NCBI GenBank assembly: GCA_965602675.1
Contig: CBFCZO010000008.1
Span: 1-64,000, forward strand
Source of the DNA: DATKUA01 sp965602675
GTDB lineage: Bacteria > Acidobacteriota > DATKUA01
Length of the DNA: 64,000 nucleotides
Direction of reading: 5' to 3'
Shown one piece after another: positions 7,941 to 16,129 of this stretch (the stretch's first letter is position 1; each line of letters begins with the position of its first letter). Both the position numbers and the translations under genes were made by a program. The notes under the pieces are model-generated. The model ran no database searches and was not told the DNA's origin. It was given only the letters and a program-made list of their open reading frames with translations.

Positions 7941-9440
7941 TTACCTCACGTCGTAGCGTATGAATGCGACGAAAGCCGCTGCGACGAAGACTACTGAAAG
8001 CAGTACCATAACGGCCAGATCGACCAGGGAGTTGGCAATGGACACATCGAGTGACTCTTGGCTGAACGATGTGGTATCGATGTACTGGTCCGATACGTCG
8101 ATCGGCTGCCCGCTGCCGAAGCCCTGATTCAGGTACTCGGGGTGCTGCTTGATTAAGCCCGTCGCGTTCTTCGAAAAGGTCGCAACGGTTCCCCTCACGT
8201 GCTCCTGGAACACATCGTCCGACGAAAAGACTCCGCTCTTTGCCAGCCTCTGGATGCTGAACGTGAGCGCAGCAGCGGGCGAAGTGTATCTGCTGATGCT
8301 GGCCGCAAGCTGGGTCTGGACATTCTGCTTCATGTTCATCTCCGCGACTTTCTTCATCCCTTCCTGTTGGACCTTTTGGGTGAACTCCTGATACTGGTCA
8401 GCAAGCCAACTTTGGAATTCTGCGGAAGCCTGATCTCTCTGCTGTTCCCAAGCCCGCATTCTTTCGCGGTACTCATCGGTTACGACCACGGGCGTTTTCG
8501 GCCTGCTGGCGATCAACTGCTGCTGCAACTCCTGGACTTTGTTCCGGAGTTTCTTCATCAACTCCCCTGTGTTGGGTCCTATACTCCGCGCAAAATCCTT
8601 CTTCACTTCTTCCAGTGCCGGCACCTCGTGGAACCACTGGGCCACCAGGACCGCCCCTCTTGGAACGATGCTGATGAAGAAGACCCAGAGCATCAGCAGA
8701 ACGAGGAAAGAAACGCTCGAGCGTTTTGTGAGCGCGGAGACCATCATTCCCAGGCTGTAAAAGACTAGCAAGTAGAGTATGAAAGCGAGGAAGATGAGCC
8801 CCAGCCTAATCCAGTCCTCGCCGCTGAGCTGCACCGCGGGGAAGAAAAACTCCAGGATCAGCATACCCATGATCAAGGGGATCATAAAGGGGATGATCAG
8901 CAGGACGAAGTTGCCTATCAGCTTGCCGATGATGAAGGAACTCCTTTTCATCGGGTTGGAGAAATTCAGCTTCAGCGTGCCCAGCTCTTTCTCTCCGCTG
9001 ATCGCATCGAAGGTAAAGAGAATGGCGAAGAGGCTGAGGATGATCTTGACGATGAAATCGAGGTCGAGCAGGCCGAAGACGGCGAGTATCGGCGTAGAGT
9101 TGTACTTGCTGACATCGAAGCTGGCGCCGGCGATAGTATTTACATTCCCCCGCCTGGCGGCATCGCCCTCCACGCCGTTAACGAGCACTGAAAGGACGCT
9201 CGGGACGCGATAAACATACTGCCCTTTTTGGAGAAAGTCCTGCTGGTAGTTGAAAACATTCTTGAGCCTTTCCTTCTCCGCAGCCGTCTGCTGCCGGGCT
9301 TCATCGACCAACTGGGTGTAGGTAACGGCTCCTGTCATAAGGGCAGAGAGAATCAGCACCGTGCAGACGACATACGTGATAACCACTTTTGGTGTGCTGA
9401 TGTTAGCCCTGATTTCTTTTCTTACGACATCCCAAATCAT
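7941..9440 (-). CDS. ABC-2 type permease, copy A2
   Basis: About 499 aa from the ATG at 9440, which follows GAGGGTGG. A longer GTG start at 9461 is less likely. One N-terminal membrane helix is followed by a large extracytoplasmic loop, a block of five helices beginning at 'IVKIILSLFAILFTFDAISGEKE', a second long polar, partly coiled-coil segment, and a last helix ending in RYDVR. Closely similar to permease A1 (10965-12419): both share 'AAEKERLKNVFNY'-like and 'SVLVNGVEGDAARRG'-like segments. Last gene of the five-gene exporter operon. The substrate is unknown. Confidence 0.85.
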   Translation of the reverse strand: MIWDVVRKEIRANISTPKVVITYVVCTVLILSALMTGAVTYTQLVDEARQQTAAEKERLKNVFNYQQDFLQKGQYVYRVPSVLSVLVNGVEGDAARRGNVNTIAGASFDVSKYNSTPILAVFGLLDLDFIVKIILSLFAILFTFDAISGEKELGTLKLNFSNPMKRSSFIIGKLIGNFVLLIIPFMIPLIMGMLILEFFFPAVQLSGEDWIRLGLIFLAFILYLLVFYSLGMMVSALTKRSSVSFLVLLMLWVFFISIVPRGAVLVAQWFHEVPALEEVKKDFARSIGPNTGELMKKLRNKVQELQQQLIASRPKTPVVVTDEYRERMRAWEQQRDQASAEFQSWLADQYQEFTQKVQQEGMKKVAEMNMKQNVQTQLAASISRYTSPAAALTFSIQRLAKSGVFSSDDVFQEHVRGTVATFSKNATGLIKQHPEYLNQGFGSGQPIDVSDQYIDTTSFSQESLDVSIANSLVDLAVMVLLSVVFVAAAFVAFIRYDVR

Positions 9441-9464
9441 TGCACCACCCTCTTTCGACACCCG

Positions 9465-10886
9465 TCAACGGACGTCATAGCGTAGAAAGGCGACGAACGA
9501 CGCCGCGAAGAAGACTAAAGCCAATAGTATCAGCAGGCCAATATCCCAGATCGAGCGGGAGATGGTCGTAGCGAAATCCTCTTCCTTGAACAGGAAATGG
9601 ATCCTGCTTTGCTGGACCTCCAATTCCTTATCGCCCATGAAGCTCTCAAAGAACTTTTGCGGATCGGAATCGTCAATATTCTTCATCTCTTCGAAAACGT
9701 AATTCCTGAATTGCTGCTGGAAATCGCGTAGTTGGTCGATGTACTCGGTCTGGCGGGCCCAGCCGCTGCCTGCGAGGTTTTGAACCGCGAAGCTCATCGC
9801 CGAAGTCGGCGAGAGGCTGCGGGCTATCGACTCGGCCAGCACGATCTGCGCCGCCTGCTGCTGCTCATATTGCAGGTCATACTTGTCCAGAACCTGTGAC
9901 TGAAATGCCGAGAGCTTCTCGAAGATGGACGTGATCATTTCCGCAAGCTCGCCGCTTCGAGCCGCATCCGCGAATCTCGATTGGTCGTTGAACTCCTCCA
10001 TCACTTCGCCGCGTTGCTGCGCGATCTCCTTCATGGCCTTCGTCTGGAGGCTGGTGTAAGACTCATACGGCTTGAGCCGCTCCGCAGCCACAAGGCTCAA
10101 CTTGGGGATAATCGTGACGAACAGCACCCAGATCATCAGCAGCACGATGAAGCTCGTGGCAGAGCGCTGGCAGAGAGAGCTGACGAAGAGCCCGGCGGCA
10201 AAGAACACTCCGAGATAGACAACGTAGATGCCGACAATCACCAGAAGTCGCAGCCAGGTATCGGCATTGAAGGCGCCCAGCACACCCGGATAGAACGCCG
10301 TCATGAACGCCAGGCCGATTATCATCGGCAGGATGAAGGCGATCAGGATCACCGAATAGCCGCCAATAATCTTGCCGAGCAGGATCTTGTAGCGCGGCAC
10401 TTCGTTGGCAAGCGCCTGCTTGAGCGTACCCAGCTCCTTCTCCCCGCTGATGGAGTCGTAGGTGAGCAGTATAACAAATAGGCTCAGCACGATTTTAACG
10501 ACGAAGGTGATGTCGACGTTGCCGAAAACGGCGAGGATGGGAGAGACCAGATTACGGCTCTCGTCGAGGTCGGTGTCGATGTCCAGGTTAATTTCCGCCT
10601 GCCGCCCCAGGCTGTCGTCGATGCCCGTGTCGACGATGGTCAGCACGTAGGGGACCTTTGCCTCGAACAGCCCCACGTAACCGGCATTTATCCAGTTGTT
10701 CTGGGCTGCCAACACCTCATGATTGGTCCGCAGGTGCTGCTGGGCGTCGCCGACTTTTTCCGTGTAATTCTTGCTGCCGATGATCAGGCCCGATATCACC
10801 AGCAGGATGACTACCACAAAGGTGACCACGAACTTGAGCGTGCTGACGTTGTCCATGATCTCCTTGCGGATAATGTCCCTCAGCAT
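9465..10886 (-). CDS. ABC-2 type permease, copy B2
   Basis: 473 aa with the same topology as its neighbours: N-terminal helix, extracytoplasmic loop, helix block starting 'FVVKIVLSLFVILLTYDSISGEKE', a polar segment, and a final helix ending RYDVR. It is the close paralogue of B1 (12441-13892); both share 'VVILLVISGLIIGSKNY'-like and 'DESRNLVSPILAVFG' sequences. Good ribosome-binding site (GGAGTGGAAGG). Its stop is 24 bp from the A2 start, and translation is probably coupled. Confidence 0.85.
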   Translation of the reverse strand: MLRDIIRKEIMDNVSTLKFVVTFVVVILLVISGLIIGSKNYTEKVGDAQQHLRTNHEVLAAQNNWINAGYVGLFEAKVPYVLTIVDTGIDDSLGRQAEINLDIDTDLDESRNLVSPILAVFGNVDITFVVKIVLSLFVILLTYDSISGEKELGTLKQALANEVPRYKILLGKIIGGYSVILIAFILPMIIGLAFMTAFYPGVLGAFNADTWLRLLVIVGIYVVYLGVFFAAGLFVSSLCQRSATSFIVLLMIWVLFVTIIPKLSLVAAERLKPYESYTSLQTKAMKEIAQQRGEVMEEFNDQSRFADAARSGELAEMITSIFEKLSAFQSQVLDKYDLQYEQQQAAQIVLAESIARSLSPTSAMSFAVQNLAGSGWARQTEYIDQLRDFQQQFRNYVFEEMKNIDDSDPQKFFESFMGDKELEVQQSRIHFLFKEEDFATTISRSIWDIGLLILLALVFFAASFVAFLRYDVR

Positions 10887-10964
10887 TTGCCTTCCACTCC
10901 TTTCACACCTCTCAACGTTCCCTGCCGAAATCGGAATCGCCTGATCCCGCCGTCACAACGTGGC

Positions 10965-12419
10965 TCAGCGAACGTCATAGCGAAGAAAAGCCACGATCGC
11001 CACCGCCAGGAAGATTGTGGCGGTCAAAGCCAGTATTGCGAAATCCCAAATGGAGGCTTCCACCGATTCGCCCAGCGTCTCCGCAACGTAGAATGACCGA
11101 TCGGGATACACTTCCGACAGATCCAACTTCTCCATCGAGATACCCTGACCACCCATGAGCGAATCGGGCCTATTAAAGTCCCGCGCGTAATCGGTGTAGC
11201 TTTTGATATAGTCGTCCACGCTGTCCTTGAACTGCTCATCGGATGAGTAGACGCCGGTTCTAGCCAGCCTGTCCACGGCGAAATCGAGCGCAGCCACGGG
11301 CGATGTGAGGCGGCTTAGAGTTATCGCAAGCTGGTTCTGCCTCTCCTGCTTCATCTCCTGCTCGCGGCTGATCTGGAGACCCCTTTCCGACATTTCCCGG
11401 GCGAATACGTCGTGCGCCTCTTGAATTCCTTGCAGCATCTCCTGCTGCATCTGCTGCATGTTGCTCAACCCGTCGGGGCTGTTCATTCCCGCCCTGATGA
11501 ATTCAAACAGCTCCTCCACGCGCTCGCGGACGGAATTCATGAAAGCCTCCTGGCTGGAGCCGAACTCGCTGAAATATTCCTTCCTGACTTCGTCCAAAGG
11601 CGGAACAGGCTCGAGCGTCTGGGCCGTCAGCACCGCCACCCGGGGAACCACGCTGGTGAAACACACCCACAGCATGAGCAGGATCAGGAACGAGACGACC
11701 GGCCTTTTCGTCAGCGCAGAGACCATCATCCCCATGCTGTAGAAAACCAGGAGGTAAAGCACGAACGCAAGGGTAATCAGCAGGATTCGGATCCAATCGT
11801 CACTCGAGAAATCGATCCCGGGAGTAAATTCCACGATCAAGAGCCCCAGGATCAACGGCAGGACAAACGGAATCAGTAACAGGATGAAATTGCCGATCAG
11901 CTTGCCGATGATGAAGGTGCCTCGCTTGAGCGAATTGGCGAAATTCAGCTTCAGCGTTTCCTGCTCTTTCTCGCCGCTGATGGCATCGAAGGTGAATAGG
12001 ATCGCGAAGAGGCTGAGAATAACCTTGACGATGAAGCTCAGGTCGAGCATCCCGAAGATGGCTAGAATCGGCGTGGAATTGAACTTGCTGACATCGAAAT
12101 TCGAGCCGGTATAGAAGGTTATCCGTCCGCGCCGGGCCGCGTCGCCCTCCACTCCCGAGACTAGCACCGACAGGACGTCGGGTTCGCGATAGAGGTAAAT
12201 GCCGTTCACCATGAAATCCATCCGGTAATTGAAGACGTTGCGGAGCCTGTCTTTCTCCGCAGCCGTTTGCGCAACCGCCTCCTCCTTCAGGCTAAGGTAA
12301 CTCATTGCTCCGGTGATCAGCGCGGCCAGAATCAAGATCATACATACCGCATATGTGATCACCACCTTGGGGCTGGTCAGGTTGACCCGGATCTCTTTCT
12401 TAACTATCTCGAATATCAT
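10965..12419 (-). CDS. ABC-2 type permease, copy A1
   Basis: 484 aa. N-terminal helix, loop with 'SVLVSGVEGDAARRG', helix block with 'FIVKVILSLFAILFTFDAISGEKE', then a Met/Gln-rich helical segment (about 300-370) and a final helix ending RYDVR. Paralogue of A2 and more distantly of the B permeases. The 78-bp gap after it, before B2, is the largest within the operon and marks the boundary between the two duplicated B-A units. Confidence 0.85.
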   Translation of the reverse strand: MIFEIVKKEIRVNLTSPKVVITYAVCMILILAALITGAMSYLSLKEEAVAQTAAEKDRLRNVFNYRMDFMVNGIYLYREPDVLSVLVSGVEGDAARRGRITFYTGSNFDVSKFNSTPILAIFGMLDLSFIVKVILSLFAILFTFDAISGEKEQETLKLNFANSLKRGTFIIGKLIGNFILLLIPFVLPLILGLLIVEFTPGIDFSSDDWIRILLITLAFVLYLLVFYSMGMMVSALTKRPVVSFLILLMLWVCFTSVVPRVAVLTAQTLEPVPPLDEVRKEYFSEFGSSQEAFMNSVRERVEELFEFIRAGMNSPDGLSNMQQMQQEMLQGIQEAHDVFAREMSERGLQISREQEMKQERQNQLAITLSRLTSPVAALDFAVDRLARTGVYSSDEQFKDSVDDYIKSYTDYARDFNRPDSLMGGQGISMEKLDLSEVYPDRSFYVAETLGESVEASIWDFAILALTATIFLAVAIVAFLRYDVR

Positions 12420-12440
12420 CTCATCCCCTGCACAAACGGC

Positions 12441-13892
12441 TCAGCGAACGTCATAACGGATGAATGCGACGAAGGACGCGGCGAAGAAGACTATCGACAT
12501 CAGGGCCAAAACGGCCATATCGATCATCGCCCGGGAGAACACGGTGCCCAATGTCTCCTCGCGGAACTCGAAGCTTACTCTGCCAATGTCGACATCGAGC
12601 TTCTGCTTATCCATCATGTCCCACATGCTCTGGTATTCCACCGCCTCCGCTTTCTCGAAAACATAGTTCATGAAATCGATGCGGAATTTCCTCAACTGGT
12701 CGATGTACTCACGTTGCCTCGCCCATCCCGATCCGGCAAGGCTCTGCACGGCGAAGCTCATGGCGGAAGTCGGCGAGAGAAATCTTGCCATCGACTCCGC
12801 CAGCTCGATTTGTGACCGCTGTTGCCGATCGTATTGGCGATCGTAGTAGTCCATCACTTCGCGCTGCACGTCGCCGAGTTGGCGCCAGAATTCGGTCATC
12901 ATTTCCGAAATCTCGGTCGTGGGCTCCTGCTCCTCGCCGCCGCCCATGAAGGCCTGCATCATGCTGCTGTTGCGGATCTGGATGAACTTCGGCAAAAACT
13001 CGTCCATCACCGCGGCACGCTTCTCGGAGACTTCCTTGTAGGCCTTGGTCTGCAAGGCGGTGTACGATTCGTACGGCTTGATGCGCTCGGAGGTGGCTAA
13101 GCTGATGCGGGGAATGATCGTGACGAAAAGCACCCAGATGACAAGCAGCACGACGAAGGAAGTCGAGGAGCGATGGCTGAGAGAAGAGACAAAAATCCCG
13201 AGCGAGAAAAACACCGCCAGGTAAAGCAGGTAGGCGGCGATGATGATCAGCAGGCGCCACCAAGCATCGGGTGTGAAGTCAGCCAGAACCTCATTGTAGA
13301 AACCCATCATGAAGGCCAGGCCGATGAGCAATGGCAACAGAAAGGAGAAGGCGATCACGGTGAAGCCACCCAGAATCTTGCCCAGGAGAATTTTGTAACG
13401 GGGGATATTATTCGCCAAGGCTAGCTTGAGCGTGCCTCTTTCCTTTTCCCCGCTGAGAGCATCGTAGGTAAGCAGAATGACGAAGAGCGAGAGGATTATT
13501 TTTACCACGAATGTCAGGTCGACCTCACCGAAGACGGCAAGGATGGGCGAAACAAGGTTACGGCTTTCATCCAGCCGCGCATCGTCCAGGGTGTCGACGT
13601 AGGCGAGCCTGCCCAGGCTGTTGTCGATGCCGTTATCAACGGTGGTCAGCACAAAAGGCTTCTTAGATTCGATAACGCCGGCCCAGCCTGCGTTGAGCCA
13701 GTCGAACTGGCTCTCGAGCATCTTCTGGTTGAGCTGCCGTTGCCTATTTATTTCGCCTCGCTGTTCGAGATAATTCTTGCTACCCAGCACCAGGCCGGAG
13801 ATCACCAGGACAACGACCACCAGGAATGTAAGAGCGAACTTGAGCGTGCTGACGCTGTCCCGTATCTCCTTGAGAATTACGGTCCGCAGCAT
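12441..13892 (-). CDS. ABC-2 type permease, copy B1
   Basis: 483 aa with the same topology as B2. First permease after the ATPase gene. It shows 'LDESRNLVSPILAVFG', 'KIILSLFVILLTYDALSGEKE' and the terminal RYDVR common to all four permeases of this operon. It starts 35 bp after the ATPase gene, and A1 follows 21 bp after it. A and B permeases probably form heteromeric membrane domains served by the single ATPase. The substrate cannot be inferred. Confidence 0.85.
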   Translation of the reverse strand: MLRTVILKEIRDSVSTLKFALTFLVVVVLVISGLVLGSKNYLEQRGEINRQRQLNQKMLESQFDWLNAGWAGVIESKKPFVLTTVDNGIDNSLGRLAYVDTLDDARLDESRNLVSPILAVFGEVDLTFVVKIILSLFVILLTYDALSGEKERGTLKLALANNIPRYKILLGKILGGFTVIAFSFLLPLLIGLAFMMGFYNEVLADFTPDAWWRLLIIIAAYLLYLAVFFSLGIFVSSLSHRSSTSFVVLLVIWVLFVTIIPRISLATSERIKPYESYTALQTKAYKEVSEKRAAVMDEFLPKFIQIRNSSMMQAFMGGGEEQEPTTEISEMMTEFWRQLGDVQREVMDYYDRQYDRQQRSQIELAESMARFLSPTSAMSFAVQSLAGSGWARQREYIDQLRKFRIDFMNYVFEKAEAVEYQSMWDMMDKQKLDVDIGRVSFEFREETLGTVFSRAMIDMAVLALMSIVFFAASFVAFIRYDVR

Positions 13893-13927
13893 ATTTTGCC
13901 TCCTGCAACCACCCGGAAAACAAGCCG

Positions 13928-14635
13928 TCAGGTGCGCATGTAGTCAAGGTAGAGGGCCTCGAGATCCTCGTGCTCGAGTTCTTCGGCGGTTCGCGTCATC
14001 ACCAGGTTGCCCTTTTTCATGATGGCGACGCGATCAGCGAGGCCCTTGCTGCGGAAGATGTCGTGAGTGCTCATGAAGATGCATCTTCCCTCTTCGCGCA
14101 ACTCTTTGAGTAGGTGGACGAATTCATCGGCGGCCTTAGGATCGAGGCCGGATGTCGGCTCGTCGAGGATGACGACCGGGCTGTCCTTTAAGATCGCAAT
14201 CGCGATACCTGTCTTCTGCCGCATGCCCTTGCTGAAGGTTTTGAGTTTACGCTCGAAAGCCTCCTCCTCAAGACCGACGCGCCTCAACGCGTTGTAATAC
14301 TCCTCCCGCGAAAGGTTGCGCTTGCCTCCGAGGCGGGCGAAATAATCGAGGTTCTGCCGCGCGGAGAAGTTGGGGTAGAGCATCACGTTCTCGCTGACGA
14401 AGCTGACGTGGCGCTTCGCTTGCAGCGGGTCTTTTGTGACGTCGATATTGTTTATTCGGGCGGTGCCTTCAGAAGGCTCGATGAAGTTGAGCAGAAGGTT
14501 GATCGCAGTTGTTTTGCCGGCGCCGTTCGCACCGAGCAGGCAGAAAATCTCGCCACCTTCCACCTTGAGATTAAGGTGATCCAGCCCAAGCACTCCGTCC
14601 TCGTAGCGCTTGGTCAGGTCGATCGTCTCAAGCAC
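13928..14635 (-). CDS. ABC transporter ATPase for the four-permease exporter
   Basis: 235 aa nucleotide-binding subunit. Walker A GANGAGKTT (about 34-42), a signature motif altered to FSKGMRQ, Walker B VVILDEPTSGLD and H-loop STHD are all present. GTG start at 14635 behind a strong GGAGGAG. First gene of the operon with four paralogous ABC-2 permeases. No other ATPase lies nearby, so it probably energises all of them. On the minus strand upstream there is an AT-rich patch with TATAAA (14684-14689) that could be a -10 box, but no convincing -35 was found. Confidence 0.9.
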   Translation of the reverse strand: MLETIDLTKRYEDGVLGLDHLNLKVEGGEIFCLLGANGAGKTTAINLLLNFIEPSEGTARINNIDVTKDPLQAKRHVSFVSENVMLYPNFSARQNLDYFARLGGKRNLSREEYYNALRRVGLEEEAFERKLKTFSKGMRQKTGIAIAILKDSPVVILDEPTSGLDPKAADEFVHLLKELREEGRCIFMSTHDIFRSKGLADRVAIMKKGNLVMTRTAEELEHEDLEALYLDYMRT

Positions 14636-15022
14636 TTTGTCTCTCCTCCGCTATAGTTATCTCAAGGCGACATTTCTTTATTATTTATACACATTCATAA
14701 CGAGTTGCACCACTTATAAGTTCCATCGCACTTCGTGTAATCCTCATGACTGACAATTCCATGCAAAACGCCGATAGTTGAGAAAGGCAAACTCCATGTG
14801 TACAAATTCGGGGAAGCAACCGGAGATAGCCTGTAAACCCTTTGGGTCGATCCTGAGTCTAATATTATAAAGGGGCAGATGTGTCTTCGGGGCTCAGGAT
14901 ACTTGGCTGCTCGTGCATGAAAGGATACCACAACCGCCCGCCAGGTATAAAAGACCAGATGGAGTTTGAGGTTGGCAACTCAACCGCTTAGAACAGAACA
15001 TCGGGAGAACGGAGAGTCGCCT
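14636..15022. other. 387-bp spacer, no gene supported
   Basis: AT-richer than its flanks and separating the leftward ABC operon from a rightward small gene. Short frames on both strands here lack ribosome-binding sites and protein-like composition. The AT-rich 14670-14700 stretch is a likely promoter region for the ABC operon. Confidence 0.4.
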
Positions 15023-15343
15023 ATGCTTTATGCCATCGACTATTGCTTCGTCGACGGCACCGTCAGCATCAAGCTCGCTACCTTCTTCTATGACGGTAAG
15101 GAGATCTGGTACGAGATTTGTTATGACGGACCGCAAATCTCTTCGCCTCACTTCGTTCACGAAGATCTTCGGAAGCAGATGCACAGTATTATCCGCTTGC
15201 CGATAATGCGCTCTGAGCTTCGCGCCAGAACGATGCCCTTGTATTTCAAGAATCTGGAGCCAAACTCGATGGACCACTTCTGTAATATCAGGCACGACTC
15301 CACCTATTATCGCTTTTCCTCGATCCGTAGAATCTCCAGCTGA
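15023..15343 (+). CDS. Small hypothetical protein
   Basis: 106 aa from the ATG at 15023, which follows GGAGAG with 6-nt spacing. The open frame upstream to 14966 lacks a site. The composition is protein-like, rich in Tyr, Phe and Asp in the first half ('LYAIDYCFVDGTVSIKL..FFYDGKEIWYEICYDG'), suggesting a small beta-rich fold, and basic at the end. I do not recognise the family. An antisense frame covers part of it but has poorer composition and no site. Confidence 0.5.
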   Translation: MLYAIDYCFVDGTVSIKLATFFYDGKEIWYEICYDGPQISSPHFVHEDLRKQMHSIIRLPIMRSELRARTMPLYFKNLEPNSMDHFCNIRHDSTYYRFSSIRRISS

Positions 15344-15486
15344 GATACCCTCGGCACTGGGATTACTCCCGGAGCGCCGTCAACTTCTATTGACCAAAAT
15401 CAAAACGTCGACTACTTTTAAAGTATCAGAGTGGTAATTATTTATCCTAAGCGCCTAACGATTATAAAAAGACGATCGAAAAACCG

Positions 15487-15999
15487 ATGAAAAAATCCCG
15501 CACATCGCCCGAGCGTGCAAGAGTTGCAGAGAGCGACAACGCCCTCCTGCTTCACCCTCCCGGAGCCGTCGACATTGCAACTTTCATGCAGAAATGCACC
15601 GGAGCCGGCAGTTGTGTCGAAGCCTGCCCTTACGGCAGCATCTCGTTCATGTCGCTGGGGAACAAAAATAAAATCCCCGTGATAAATCCGGCTGTGTCTC
15701 CCTGCTATCTCTGCGAGCCGGCACCCTGCTCAGCCGCGTGCGAGTCGGGTGCACTGGCACAGATCGACATCCGCCGGGTTCGCATGGGGACGGCTAATAT
15801 CAATCCCTACTTATGCTTGAGGTTCATTGGTCAGGATTGCACGGTCTGTTACAACTCATGCCCGCTGAAGGATGAAGCCATCCTGTGGGAAGATGAGATC
15901 GAAGCCCCGTTGATAAACATGGAAAGATGCACGGGCTGCGGGGTCTGTCTTTTCAAGTGCCCTGGGCCGGCGGGGCCGATTACCATCACAATCGACTGA
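15487..15999 (+). CDS. Polyferredoxin with four Cys clusters (NapG/MauM-like)
   Basis: 170-aa iron-sulfur protein. Four Cys groups can be read: 'CTGAGSCVEACPYG' (about 37-50), 'CYLCEPAPCSAAC' (about 76-88), 'CLRFIGQDCTVCYNSCP' (about 109-126) and 'CTGCGVCLFKCP' (about 146-157). This spacing resembles NapG/MauM periplasmic polyferredoxins. There is no Tat signal, so it is probably cytoplasmic or lost its signal. It stands alone, 130 bp upstream of smc, with no oxidoreductase partner nearby. Its electron partner is unknown. Confidence 0.8.
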   Translation: MKKSRTSPERARVAESDNALLLHPPGAVDIATFMQKCTGAGSCVEACPYGSISFMSLGNKNKIPVINPAVSPCYLCEPAPCSAACESGALAQIDIRRVRMGTANINPYLCLRFIGQDCTVCYNSCPLKDEAILWEDEIEAPLINMERCTGCGVCLFKCPGPAGPITITID

Positions 16000-16129
16000 A
16001 TTACTCGCTTTTCACCCTCCCTTTCGCAATCCGTTGCGATCTCCATATCTTCAACTCTCAGCTTTTATAAACACAAGGTTTTGTGCTAAACTCCGCGTTA
16101 ACTTTAGGCTGGATTCTATCGGCTGAACC

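Noticed and set aside
14695..14931. 78-codon minus-strand frame in the spacer upstream of the ABC operon
   Set aside because: No ribosome-binding site, poor composition, and it covers the likely promoter of the ABC operon.
14894..15295. 133-codon minus-strand frame
   Set aside because: Overlaps the plus-strand ORF at 15023, which has a better start signal and composition.
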